Assembly (NCBI GenBank): GCA_963578605.1
Contig: CAUZEA010000015.1
Coordinates: 1 to 64,000 of the forward strand
DNA: 64,000 nucleotides
From: JAKVCB01 sp963578605
GTDB lineage: Bacteria; Planctomycetota; Planctomycetia; Pirellulales; Lacipirellulaceae
Reading direction: 5' to 3'
The position numbers were made by a program, and so were the translations under genes. The notes under the pieces are model-generated. The model saw only the letters and a list, made by a program, of their open reading frames with translations, ran no database searches and was not told the DNA's origin. This document shows, piece by piece, positions 1 to 12,200 of the stretch (positions are counted from its first letter, which is position 1; every line of letters begins with the position of its first letter).

Positions 1-228
1 GCTGCCGACAGAAAATGCGTAGTCCAGGCCGGTCTTGGCCTCGGTCGCCGCAAGAATCTGGTCCTTCTCTCCCCACATCTCCTGAATGCTGGCGATGTCG
101 GGTGTGTAGTCGGCAATCGCCTGCGCAATGCCATCGATCCTTTCGGGCGCGCCGAGCGAAGCGTAGTAGACGTTAAACGTCATCAGGCGTACCTGCACGC
201 CATCGGCCACCACATCCCCTCCCGGATC
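1..228 (-). CDS. EEP-domain segment (endonuclease/exonuclease/phosphatase-like), partial, +1 frame continuation of the giant gene
   Basis: Reading the minus strand in the +1 frame from the codon right after the giant gene's last sense codon gives 76 uninterrupted codons to the window edge. The translation contains VRLMTFNVYYASLG and, about 20 residues on, the hallmark PDIASIQEMW. This is the N-terminal pattern of the EEP superfamily (beta-strand with TFN, then PDIxxxQE carrying the metal-binding Glu). No signal peptide or convincing ribosome site precedes it, and the TFN strand begins only about 16 codons after the giant gene's stop. It therefore looks like the next domain of the same polypeptide, separated by a single-base frame change or, less likely, by recoding. 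Its 3' end lies outside the window. Confidence 0.6.
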
Positions 229-3200
229 AAGGTTCGCCGGAGCCGTGGTATCCCTCGGCCTCCCCGATCACACCATCCCTGTTGAGGTCCACCAGAAAAA
301 GTCCCTCCTTGCCCACCACCGACGAATCGGTCGGACCCTCCTCGCCGATGAACATACCACTTTCGTCGAGGATCCAGGCGAAGGGTCCCCACTCGCCGAC
401 GTCGAGTACCCGCAGCCGGCCAAGCGCGTCGCGGGCAGCGGCCTGCAGCGTGGCCCCGCCACGGGAAAGCGGTATGTCGCCACTCCAGTAGTCGTCGGAC
501 CGGCGGATCAGGATCGGCTCGCCATCGACATGTTGCACGTATGCCAGCCGCGTCTCGGGATCGACCAGCAGGCTTACGTCGGTCGTCGCCGCGACGAGCT
601 CGAGTGCGAGCCCATTGGCCAGCGGATCGCTTACCGGTGAATCCTCGACCGGCAGGTCGGCGGGTGCGTTAGGGGGATCACCGTGCACGCGGAATGTCGT
701 GTTGCGACTCGTGATGTTGGCTGCCCGGTCGGTGGCAAAGACTTCGACACGATAGGTTCCTCCGGCAGCCGGGGTGTGCAAGAAGAACCAGTGTCCGTCA
801 TAGGCGTTGACGGTGATCTCGAAATAATCGACCCCTCCAAAGTTGCCATCCGTGCGCTGATAAAGTCCTGTCTCTACGTTTTGGATCGTGGCGTACAGTC
901 GGCCCACACCCGCAGCACCATTCACCTGACCATAAATGGTCGAGGTGTTCCCGACGCCCATCCAGGTATCGCTTCCCGGCCAGGTAATCGTGAAGTCGAC
1001 GCCCACGCCATCGGTCGTCATAAAGTTGTAATCGGCGTGATCCCGCTGGTATCCATTACCGTCCAGATCGAGAAAGGCATCGCCGATGCTACCAATATCG
1101 AGGTGGTAGGTGGTGTCATACGCCAGGTTGTTGGCAAGATCGATCGTGACCCTGTTCCCGTTAATGCTCACCCGTGGATCGGAGGCGGAAAATATCTCGA
1201 CGCCCGTGTGGGTTTCCACCGGAGACGTCTTCGGATCATCGGCCGGCCCGGTCATGAGGTGGATCACGCCCTCACCGGCGACGACCGGCTCATCGAAGAC
1301 GAGCACGACCTGGGTATTGACCGGCACATCGACCGTGCCGTCTGCGGGGCTGGCGGTGACGAGGATCGGTGCAGTCGTGTCGGGCACCTCGGAGTTATCC
1401 TGTCCCGGGAAAACGGCGTAGGTGTAGAACGGTTCGGGAGTGAACGGCTGCTGGACCCCGGTGGGAATCATCCGTACCGGATTGCCGTCGGTACCGGCGA
1501 AGATCGGCAACCGCATCGAGTCGGTGACCCGTCGCTCAAAGCCATCGTAAAGATTGCCGTCGGAATCGAACTCGGGCCACGGCAGATGGGTCGTGTCGGC
1601 GTGCAGGCTCCAGCCCGGCGCATAGTCCGGGTGGTCTTTGGTCATGTAGTCAGAGGTCAACACGAGCTGTGCATCCCGCGGAATTTTTCCGTAGTGGATC
1701 TGCAGCTCAAGTTCAGGCAGCAGGTAAGGATGGGTACTCGGTCCGCCGTTACCGCCCGCGTAGGCCATGTGGCTCTGGTGATTGGCGCTGTCGAGGTTTT
1801 CGCCGTCCCAGAACGTCGGAAAATAGATCAGTGCCTGCAGCGGCAAGTCCTGCCATTCATCTCCGATGGGGAGATGCTCGTACCGCTCGGAACTGCCAAT
1901 GTAGTTCCAGGCCACAATGCCAATCGACTGGCGCCCGTTGGGCATCGCGCTTCCGGCGATCACTGAGAGTCCGGTCGGTGTGATCTCAAGCCTGGCCGGA
2001 TCAAACGGTTTGCGGATCCGGTAATAGGCAATCGACGAGTCAAGCGGCGCGACATACTCGCCGGTCGTCTCGTTCACCAGGCTAGGGGCCCAGTAGACCG
2101 ACTCATTGTTGGCCGGCTGCGCACTCGAACCGTCGACCGCCATCAGCGATTCGACCGTTGAATAGGCATCGGTGCTGGGGTTAACGAAGAAGTCATGGGC
2201 GTGCCAAAAGTTTGGATTCCCCGGATCGACCAACGGATCGGCGGTTGCCCGATGGCTGAAGTTAATGTTGGAGACAAATTCACCCTGGTCGAACCCGGTC
2301 GTATCGTAGGCGCTGCGCTGGCCTTCTTCGATCAGGCCGAACCCGTAGGTGACCTCTTCGCCGGGAGGATTGTAGCTGTCGTCCGGCCCGCCTGCCGGCG
2401 GCGTCGGATCCTCCGTCGGTGGGTCGACCGGACCGGCAGGCGGGTCATCGTAGCCTGGCTCGTCTACCGGTGAATCGACTGGAGAATTCAGCGGATCGGC
2501 GTAGATGTAACGCGTCCCCTCACCGAACGTCTCAAGAAAGAATGCCTCGACGGCAGGATCGACCTCGACGCGGGAATCACCCCACTCGGGACCCCACCCG
2601 TGGGATGGCCAATCAGAGTTAATGTACACCAGCGCGCCCACATCGTACTGCTGAACCACGTCATCCAGGCGATCGAGATACTCGATGAACTGCTCGCTGT
2701 TGCTTGCAGCGGGATTCTGCGAGGTCGATTCGGCAATAACGATTTCATGCCCCTGCTGCCGGGCGAAGTCCATGCTCATCGCGAGATTCGGATCGATCCT
2801 TTCTCCCGGGCAGTTGAACGTGCCGCTTACCTCCATACAGACATCATTATTGAATACCGAGAAGCCAACCCAGTCGACGTTTTCTTCACCCGGGTACAGC
2901 CACTGGGTGTCGTTAAAACCTCGCACGGGGTGGTAGCCAAACTCGACGTTGCCCGCCTGCAACTCAATGCGATCGACGATGTGGTTGTAGGCGTCGATGA
3001 AGGCCCAACGGTCCAGTTCCCCGAGGGCGTCAGGGTTTTCAAAGACGTTAATACCTGCGTTTGCGTGCTGGTTCAACCAGTCGACGACGTGCTCGTCACC
3101 GTTGTAGGCAAATAGAAGCAGGCTCACTTCGTAACCAACGCGGACCAAAAATTGCGTCCCGGGACGGCTCGCCATGGTTTGGGCAAAGCTGTCGATTTGT

Positions 3201-6200
3201 GCGTCCCACGCGCCGTTACGAATGTCGTCGAGTGCTTCCCAGATGGCGTTGGAGTTGAAGTCGGCGGCACCCTGGTTGACCATTTGGCCGTAGCCACCGG
3301 CAGGCGTATTGTCCTTTAAGCTGAGCGCAACCATGGCGTAATCGCCGAGGTCGTTGTCGCGCACGTAGTCCAGAAATTCCGCGTTGGGGCTATCGTCGCC
3401 CTGCTCGATATGACCGAGGTAAAAAGTCCCGTAGTGCGACGATCCGGCTGGCGTGAGGCCCGTGCCATCGATGAAATCGGTGTACTCATCCTGAAAAGTC
3501 TGGCCGACGAGCATCAGTGTGCGGCCGTCTTCTAAATCCTCCAGCGACGGGGGTGCATTGCCGGGGTCGGCTGGGTCGTTGGCCGGCGGATCGGTCGGAG
3601 GCCCAGCGGGCAACTCCGACGAGGTGGTGGTTGTAAAGGAGTAGGGTGCGACCTGCAGCGTAGTCCCATCGCTGAAGTGGACATCGATCGTCTCAGCGGT
3701 TGGGTTGTGCGCCGCGTAGGTCACCAGGCCCTCCTGCGCAAACACCGCCGAGAGCGCGTAGTTACCACGAATTGCCGAGGTGGGCGACCCGAGGCTCGCA
3801 AGCGTGGTCATCCAAAAGTACGTGTGGGCAGGGCTTTGGCCTTCTTCGTAATCAAATTCACTCTGGGTGTAGTGGGCCAGCCCAGCAGCGGGGTCCACCA
3901 GGGCCTCGTATTGCAGCAAGAGCCCCTGCCAAACATCGGGTTCACCACCGTAGAGTTCGGTGATCTCCTGGAGCAGCGCTGCCGGGTCGCGTGCCGCTTC
4001 ACTCAGGTAGAGCGATCCCCCGTGAAAGGGGAGGAGGTTGATCCCCTTGATCATCTCCACCTCGGCCGAAAACCAGGTGGCATGGGCCGCACCGTCACCC
4101 CAAATCATTCCTGCCGATTCGAAATCGAACTCACCAGGGTAGGTGGTACCATACTTGTCGAACCAGTACTGGCTGATGGCCTCGGCTTCGAGCGAGTAGA
4201 GCATTTGCCCCAGACGGGTCGTCTCCTGGCTACCGGCAACTTCTCCCCAAAGCATCACCCCGGTTGCGAAGTTCATCGCTTCGGAGGAAGACTCTTGATT
4301 ATTGCCACTGGCAAATGCCCCGTGGCCTGACGCCCAGGAGTGCCCCGCCATCGGGCTGAAATTTCGCAGTCGCGGGAATGCATTGCTCGACGCGTCGACA
4401 TTCGCAACATCGGCAATAATCACGTCCACAAAGTCGCGATTTCCTGCCACCCAGGACGGATCATAAATACCGACCAGGGCCGCGGCATGCACAAAGTAGC
4501 CGTAGTGGAAGTGGTGATCGTTCAGGTCGCCGGCCGAACCAAAACTGTCCGGGTATCCCTGCAGAGTGCTCCAGGTCTCGTTGTAAGCGAAGTGCCGATC
4601 GCCGGGAACATCCTCTACGGAAAACCAGTCATCCAACGTATTTTGAACGGCTCCAACAATAGCACTGCGAATTTGATCCTCTCCTGCGACATCTGCCATT
4701 TGCGCGAGCTGCATCATTTTCAGCATCGACTTCCCAGACCAGTACGTATCTTGCCAGCGATCAAGGTACGCCTGCGGATCGTTTGCCTGCGGGTCAGAGC
4801 GAACAAGCTGTGCCAGGGTTTCGCGCTGCTGGGGCATGAGCAAATCCGGCAGGTTAGGGAGCACACCTCGAGCAGGTATTTGGGTGCGGATAGCATCGGT
4901 CGCAATCGCGCTCATGGTGCCTCGAGGGCTCAGATAACCCGCATCACCAATCCGGCTGAGGGGAGTCGCACCAAAATGGGTTTTCCAAAAGGCGTAGTCC
5001 AACGTGTTGATGACCCCGTCGTCGACTCCGTCGGCACCGGTTCCTGGTGTCACATTTTGGCCCCGAGTATCGCTCCAGAGAACGTAATCGGAAGCATCTA
5101 CTGTGCCATCCCGGTTGTAGTCGCCGGCCAGGCCACCACTGCCACCTTCAACCTCCCCGGCAAGTCGTGCCAGGTGCGGATAGTACGCGACCACCGTCGT
5201 GGCGTTGTCGAGAGAAGTGTCGAGGTCGTATTGGTAAGTGAGTTCAAGACTGTAGGGGTCCTCGGCTTGTGCATAATCGAAACGGGTGGCCACAACCGGT
5301 CGCGCAGCAGGCCCGGCGAATAACTCGCGGGTCTCTGCCCGATCGTCAGGAAGCAGGGCCACTGCCACGTTCGCCAAACCGTCGCCTACGGCTCTTAACC
5401 CGCCGGCATCCTGGGTCCAAGAGACACTCTCAGACGCATAGACTGCGTAATTGCGGCCAGCAATTGCCACCTGCGCGACGTTGTCGGCCAACTGGACCTC
5501 TGCCACAGCGGTGTTGAAACCAATCACGAGGTTCGCCAATTCAACATCGGCCAGCCACACCATCGGCGAGGCCAGCGCGAGCGTGGCTGCTGTGGACGAC
5601 GAATTCCCCTGCCATGATCCGGTGAAAGACCAGTCGGAATACGAGTCGAGCGCGAAGCTGCTCGCCTGCTGGCCAGCCGCAAAGAGTTCCACCTGCAGAT
5701 CGAACTGGTGGGGGGTCTTTAGCTCAGCAGTGGTTGTCCCGGTCACCACGGTTGTCTGTTCCGCGGGAGTTCCTACCAACAAGCCACTGTCGTTCAGCTG
5801 GACCGTGAGCGGATGAACATAGAGTGGCGCCGAGAACGGGTCTCCGAACTTGGCAAAATGGACTGAACTCCACCAGTCACCACTGGGGACCGCCTGACTG
5901 AACTCGCCCGTAACCAACGGCTCGACTAGAGCACCCTGGTGGTCACTCGGCGTGTAACTACCTACCCGAGGTTCTGCGGCAATCTTTCCCGCATCAAGCA
6001 GCGCGGCGAGCTGGGTATCTGTCGTCCGTGCACTCGATTCTTCAGCGAGGTAGCGATTGGCTCGCTGACTGAGGCTCAGGTTTTGTCCAACGGGATTACC
6101 CAATGCGACCATGCTTTGGAAGTACTTAATAACGCCAGAGTGCGAAACCTCGAGCGCCGGCCACTGGGGCCAGTCAAACGTGTCATTCATGAAGGGCTGG

Positions 6201-9200
6201 GTCTGGTCGTGACTGAGCACGGTGAGGTGATTCACATCGTGGGCAATCGCCACGCCCTCGATCGAACGCCAACCATGGGTGCGGCCGTGCATCCAGCCTG
6301 CATAGTGAGGCTCCATTTTCAGGGTATTGATAAAAACTTCTTCAAGTTCATATTGTGCTAGATAGTCTGCGAATCCGTCGTGGCCGAATTCTCGAAACAT
6401 CGCTATCACATCGGTAGCACTTCCGAGCCTGGCCGTGCGCTGAATATCTGCCATGATTTGCGGATCAAACGCATCGTCCCGAATCCACCCGGCCTTGGCG
6501 CCTTGCATGGCATACCACAGCCCGACCCCCTTTACGTCATTGCCCCAGGCCTCCGAATTATTGGTTAAGTTGTTTGCAAATGCCCACTGGCCAACCTCTT
6601 CGACACCGACGGCCGAGAGACCCAAAAACGCTCTCAGTCCGTTGTAGGCCTCCAGGGCTTCTGTGGTGATGGGCGTTCTGCCACCCATTAATTCATCGTG
6701 CTCTGTATGGTCGCTGGAGCCATGGAACATTCCCCAACTCATCAGGTCCACATAGTCTCCACTTGGTGTAGATGGCGGTATTGAATCGGCTGGCCCTTCT
6801 ACCGGATCAGGGGTCGGAGCCGGATCCGTCGGAGCCTGTGGCGGGTCCTGCGGTGGATCGACCGGATCTTGCGGCGGGACCACAGGTTCTTCGGGTAGCG
6901 GTGTGGTGGAAGAAGGAGGCGGTGACTGCCCGCCAGTCGGGTCACTCACACCAGGCAACGCGTCAAGCTCGCCGGATGTGAGCGGCGTTCCACCGAGGTG
7001 GCCTGTGCTTCGCGCCAGTGCGCCGGTCATCCCCGCGTTGTAATCGATAGCGACCTCGTTGGAGATGTAATCGTCTCTCGAATCATTGTACGAGTAATCA
7101 CTCGCCGATTTCGGGCCACCGACCAGCGCACCGTAGAGGATGTGTTCGTTCGGCTCGCCGTTGCGAAAATCTTCCCAACCGACACCCGAAGCGGCACGGT
7201 GGTGGGGCTGCTGGGGAAAGGTTTCTCCAACTCCTACCACGTAGCTCATGCCGAGGGGATTATCCCCCAGGATGTAGTCGATGGTGTCCTGGGCAAGTTT
7301 GCTGTAGGCGCCGCCCGGGTCAGACACGTTGTCTGCATAGATGCCCGCAAGCAGGGCCGTGTTGGCAGCGTAGCGGAGCGATCCCCACTGGCTGATAAAC
7401 CGCAGGCCTCCTTCGGTAATCTGAACACCGCCGCCACCCTGCACCCAATTGTTGAGCCACGACTCGACATCCTGCCGAATGCGGATCTCACCCGTGTCCT
7501 CAGCCAGGACAACCGCTGCGGCGTAGGAGGAATCGTCCCAATTGTGGGTCCAACCGTTGTTCAAACCTCCAACCTCCGAATCGTAAAGTGCCAGGGCTTT
7601 CTGCCGGTAAAGGGAGCCATCCCCACCGGCGGCTTCGACGGCGCGGGCCAACCAGGCCGCCCCGTAGGTGAGGTCGTCGCCGTAACCACTCCAGGAGGCG
7701 TAATATCCTTGGACTTCCGTGACCGAGTCGGAGTATTTTCCGCGGTAGGTGTCGGCAAAGTCATAAAGGGCCTCGGCATTGGTGAGCAACTGGTCGGCAT
7801 AGGCCACATCACCGTTTTGACGAAAGAGGATCGAGGCCGAAGCCATGGCTGCCGCAGTCTGGCCGGCAACGTCCGAACCTGGCTTCTCGCGGGTGATCGC
7901 CATGGCCGGACGGGATATCGTTTGCGATTCCGGCCCGCTCCACAGCGCGTGATCCGCAGAAACGTCCCCGACCTGCACCACGAAAAAGTCCGTGTTGCCC
8001 TCTTGGTCGGTGACGTGGGCCTTCAGCAGGTAGTCGGTTCCCCAACGGATCGCATCTAAGAGTTCATCCGTCTGCCCGGAAATTTCATAGCCTTCGGCAA
8101 AGGCGATGCCACCCCAGGCGAGCGTCGAAAGGGTCGAGGCGAGAGGAAGACCGAACTTGCCGTGGTCACCCGCGTCGTGGTAACCACCGGTGAGGTCCAG
8201 CTGAAGCCCCACCTGAAGGTTGCTGGTACCACCGCCAGAAAAACTGTCTCGGTCACCGAAGTAGATCCCATCGTAGCCGTCGGCCAGCCCCGAATCACCA
8301 CGCCAGTCAATCCTCTTAGTGGCTTCTTCGACATCCCCCGAACGGTTGGCCTCGTAGAACAAGAAAGATTTCTGCAGGGCCTCGGCATAATTCAACTCGC
8401 CAATCACTTCAGTGTCGTCATCGTCATTAAGAATCGTGCCGGTTGCCCTGACGACGATTTCACCACCGCCACTTTGTGTCGGGTCGGTCGGCGTAGTACC
8501 CGCCTCAGCGACCAGGTCGAAGACGCCGTTACCGCCGTAGATGTGGTCAAAGGTAAGACTTGAGGCAGAAACAATCTGCTGGAAGCTCTTGCCTTCAAAC
8601 CAGCTTTCTGAAGCGGCGTTAATCAGACTTTCACCACCCGTGGCATCGCTGGAAAGATCCCAGAACATCATGCCGCCCAGGCCCATCGACTGGGCCCATT
8701 CGCTCTTGAGGGCAATCGTGCCAGGTGTTTCGAACGAGCTGAATATTTCCTGACTGCCACTGTACAGATAGGCTGCCTGGGCATCGTCATCCCAGTTCAG
8801 CTCCCAGCCGCCGGTGTCCGACTGGATCTGCGAGACCAGGTCCTTGTAATCGTAGTTGCCGCTCTCAAAAGTACCTGGCGCACCGCCACTGGCACTCTCC
8901 GCGTGACCGTTGTCACCACCGTCAGCCACCCCGCTCCAGGCGCGGGTGTAGAGCGGAGCACCCAGTATGATATTTTCGCGTGCCACGCCCGCATCGAGGA
9001 ATAGATTGATTGCGGTCTGAATGTCGTAGCCCGCCGGATCATTTTGCAAAGCGGCCTGGTGCCCGGTGGTGTTTTCCCACGTTCCATGGAAGTCGTAGGT
9101 CATCACATTGAAGAAATCGACGTGTTCCTTCAGGCCCGCCAGGTTGAAGTTGGCGATCTTGTCGGATCCGGCAGGCGATGCGACCGAGATTTCGTAGTAA

Positions 9201-12200
9201 CGGTCACGTTGGCTTCCGAGCAAGTCCAGCCTTTCGCGCACCATGCTGAGCAAAGTGGCATAATTGGCGCCGTCTTGTGGGCTTTCGCTATTGCCGCCCA
9301 GTCCGCCACCGCCCGGATATTCCCAGTCAAAATCGATACCGTCAAACATCGTGTAGGTATCGAGGAAGTTATAAATCGAGTCGGCAAGTGTTTGCCGTCC
9401 TGACGGCGTCGAGAGCACACTGCTGAAGTTGCCCGAGAGGGTCCAGCCACCCAGGGCGATGCTTGTTCGCAAGTGCGGATTCTGAGCCTTGAGCTGCGTC
9501 ACCTGGTTGAAGTTGCCCCAGATCGTCTGTTCGGATCGCGGATCTTCCGCCGGATAGGACCAGAGGTCGGCCTCCCCACTGACCGATTCATGGGCAGCAA
9601 AACGTTTCTCGACTGCAGCATAGCTGTCGAAGAGCACCATCTCGCCACTGGAAGTCAGACTCGCAAAAGCATAAATGAAGTGCGTTAACTTCTCGGCCGG
9701 AACATCGGCAATCGGATAATTGCGCCCATAAATTCCCCACTCCGGAAAATAGGCGGCGACCGTTGGCAGTTCTACCTCACTCACACCGCCATCCTCGGCG
9801 GGCAGGGCAGGGGAGTCTTCGCTGTCGGCGGTCACCACGAGCGAGAAACTCTCGTCCGCCTCAAACTGCGTATCTCCGTAAATGGTGACTGCAACCTGGT
9901 GGGTCGTCTCACCTGGGGAAAAGACCAACGTGCCACTGACAGGCTGGTAGTCTTTACCCGCCGTGGCCGTGCCATCCTGGCTTTCATAATAAACGGTGAT
10001 AGTCTCGCTTGCCGTCGCTGAGAGGCTCACAGTAAAGATGGCCTGCGCAGTGCCACTATCGCCTTCATAGAGAGTGACATTTTCAACTTGGACCAGGCTG
10101 TTATCAACGGGAGGCTCGACAGGAGGATCAACGGGAGGCTCAACGTCGTCGTTGAGAATTGTGCCGATGGCAACTCCAACTAGGTCATCAACGGGCACGC
10201 CGTTCATGAAACCGTCACTGCCAAACTCCTGCCAGAAGAGCTCTTCCTGCTCGTCGACCAGTGGTGAATTTGTACCGCGCTCGACGAGTACCGCCCCGAC
10301 CGGGTCACTCAGCACAACTCCAAACATTTCGTCGGCTTCAAACATGGTGTCGCCAAACACACGGACTTCGATCGTCCTGGACAGCTCACTAGCGGCAAAG
10401 ATGACTTGCCCACTGGTTTCCTCGTAGTCTTCACCGGCGGTAGCCGTGCCGCTTCGGGTCTGGAAATTCACCGATACCGGTTGGTCCGCAGCCCTCGAGA
10501 GGGTGACCGTAAAGATGGCCACCGTGTTGCCACTGTTACCTTCAGCCACGGTTGTATCGCTAATCTGGATAGCAGGTGGCTCGACGGGACCAGGTTCTCC
10601 CGGTGGATCAGGTCCTGGACTGGTTTCGCTGGCGGAGTTGCCAAACCGTTCTCTCCAGAATTCGTAGTCGTCCTGGTCGACAACGCCGTTACCGTTTCCG
10701 TCGGCACGGAGGTCGGTCAACGACCCAAGTGTGTCCTGCCAGAGAACGTAATCGACGGCATCAACTGTCCCATTTCCGCTATAATCTCCTTCGACTGCTG
10801 GCGACAGCCCGTCCTCTGTGCCAATCGTGCCGTCGTTGCCCGGATCGCCAACTTCCCCCTCAATCGGGTTCGAGGGCGTGGGGTTGCTTATCGGGGGTGG
10901 CTCGATCGTGGAACCATCCATGGCAACCGGATTCTGGTAGTACTGCTGCACCTGGGTGATCCACCAGTAATCATCGGACGGCTCGGACCCGATACTGTCG
11001 GTACTAATGCCAACCCCCGCGCCGAAGAGAATCTGGCGCACTCCGGCAGCGTGGGCCTCTTCCATGTGCGAACCCCAGGTAATGGTCGAACCTGAGACGG
11101 TGAGCTTTTCATCCCCAAACTCGTTGGTCGCAAAATAATCGAAACGGTTGTCCGTGGCAGCAAAACTGTCTCCCAGGAAAAATGTTGGCGCCGAGTCCTC
11201 GTACTTCCGCGTGGTGTTCTCGAGCTGACCGAAAGTTCCGGAAGCGTCGTACGGGTTCACGGCCAGGCTGTCGTTGATATGCCCAACCGGGATCTGCCAC
11301 AAAATCATGTCGCGGCCGGTTGTTTGCGACAGCGTTTTCACAACCAGTAGATAATTGTGCCAGTGGTCGCTGTTCCAGAACCAGGTACTGGCAGCCGGAT
11401 CGGCAGCCGCACCATTTTGGGCAGCCCCATCGAGACCGTACTTGTCGACCGAGACGAAGTCGGCACCGTGGCTTAGCACACCCGCATCAATGTAGTATTC
11501 GGCAATCAGTTCGGCCTCGCGGGCAATAGCGGCCCGACCCGCCTCTATGCCCATCGTGTCTGTCAGGTGCACGATTCCATTTGCTGGAATCGGTGTTTCA
11601 AGTCCCCGGGAAGCCCACAAATTGAACTGCCAGCCGAACTCAACGTTCGGAGCGTAACGTCCGATTGTGTAGTTAATCGCCTGGACCAGTCCTGTAACGG
11701 TGTTGTCAAACTGCGGGTCAACACCAGTTTCGAGCACACCACTACTGTAAGCAGCACTCGCCATTGCCGGCAGCGAACTTGCGCTGGCATTTGCATTTTG
11801 CATCAGGTAGCCAATGAAGTCAGGTTCCAGAATAAACTGGACGAGTTCGCCGCCTGCCTCCGCGGCAATGGTCTTGAGGGCAAACTGCAAATCCTGGAAA
11901 TAGGCCTCCATGTACTCGGTACTCTGAATGTGCTCGTTGTTAGTGACGTAGCTTTCACCTCCATCAGGAATGTTGTAGTAGACGAACTGGGGAATCATCC
12001 CCAACTTGAGACTTTCCTGGAGATAGCTCGAAACACGATTTCCCCAGGTCCGCCAGCCATTCAACGGCCCACCGTTGAGGTAGATATACCGTGAGTCGAC
12101 AAACTTGTTGGTCAACGGATTGCCGCTGTCAAAGTCCTGCCAAAAGGCCAGGTCGCCAGCTGTATCTTCGCTCACCGAGCCAATCGAAAGATAACCGGGC

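Noticed and set aside
683..1966. 427-codon plus-strand frame opposite the giant gene
   Set aside because: It is antisense to well-recognised protein, has no domain features, and GC-rich coding DNA commonly leaves such open frames.
6998..8059. 353-codon plus-strand frame opposite GH9
   Set aside because: It mirrors the GH9 catalytic region exactly and shows no recognisable motif.
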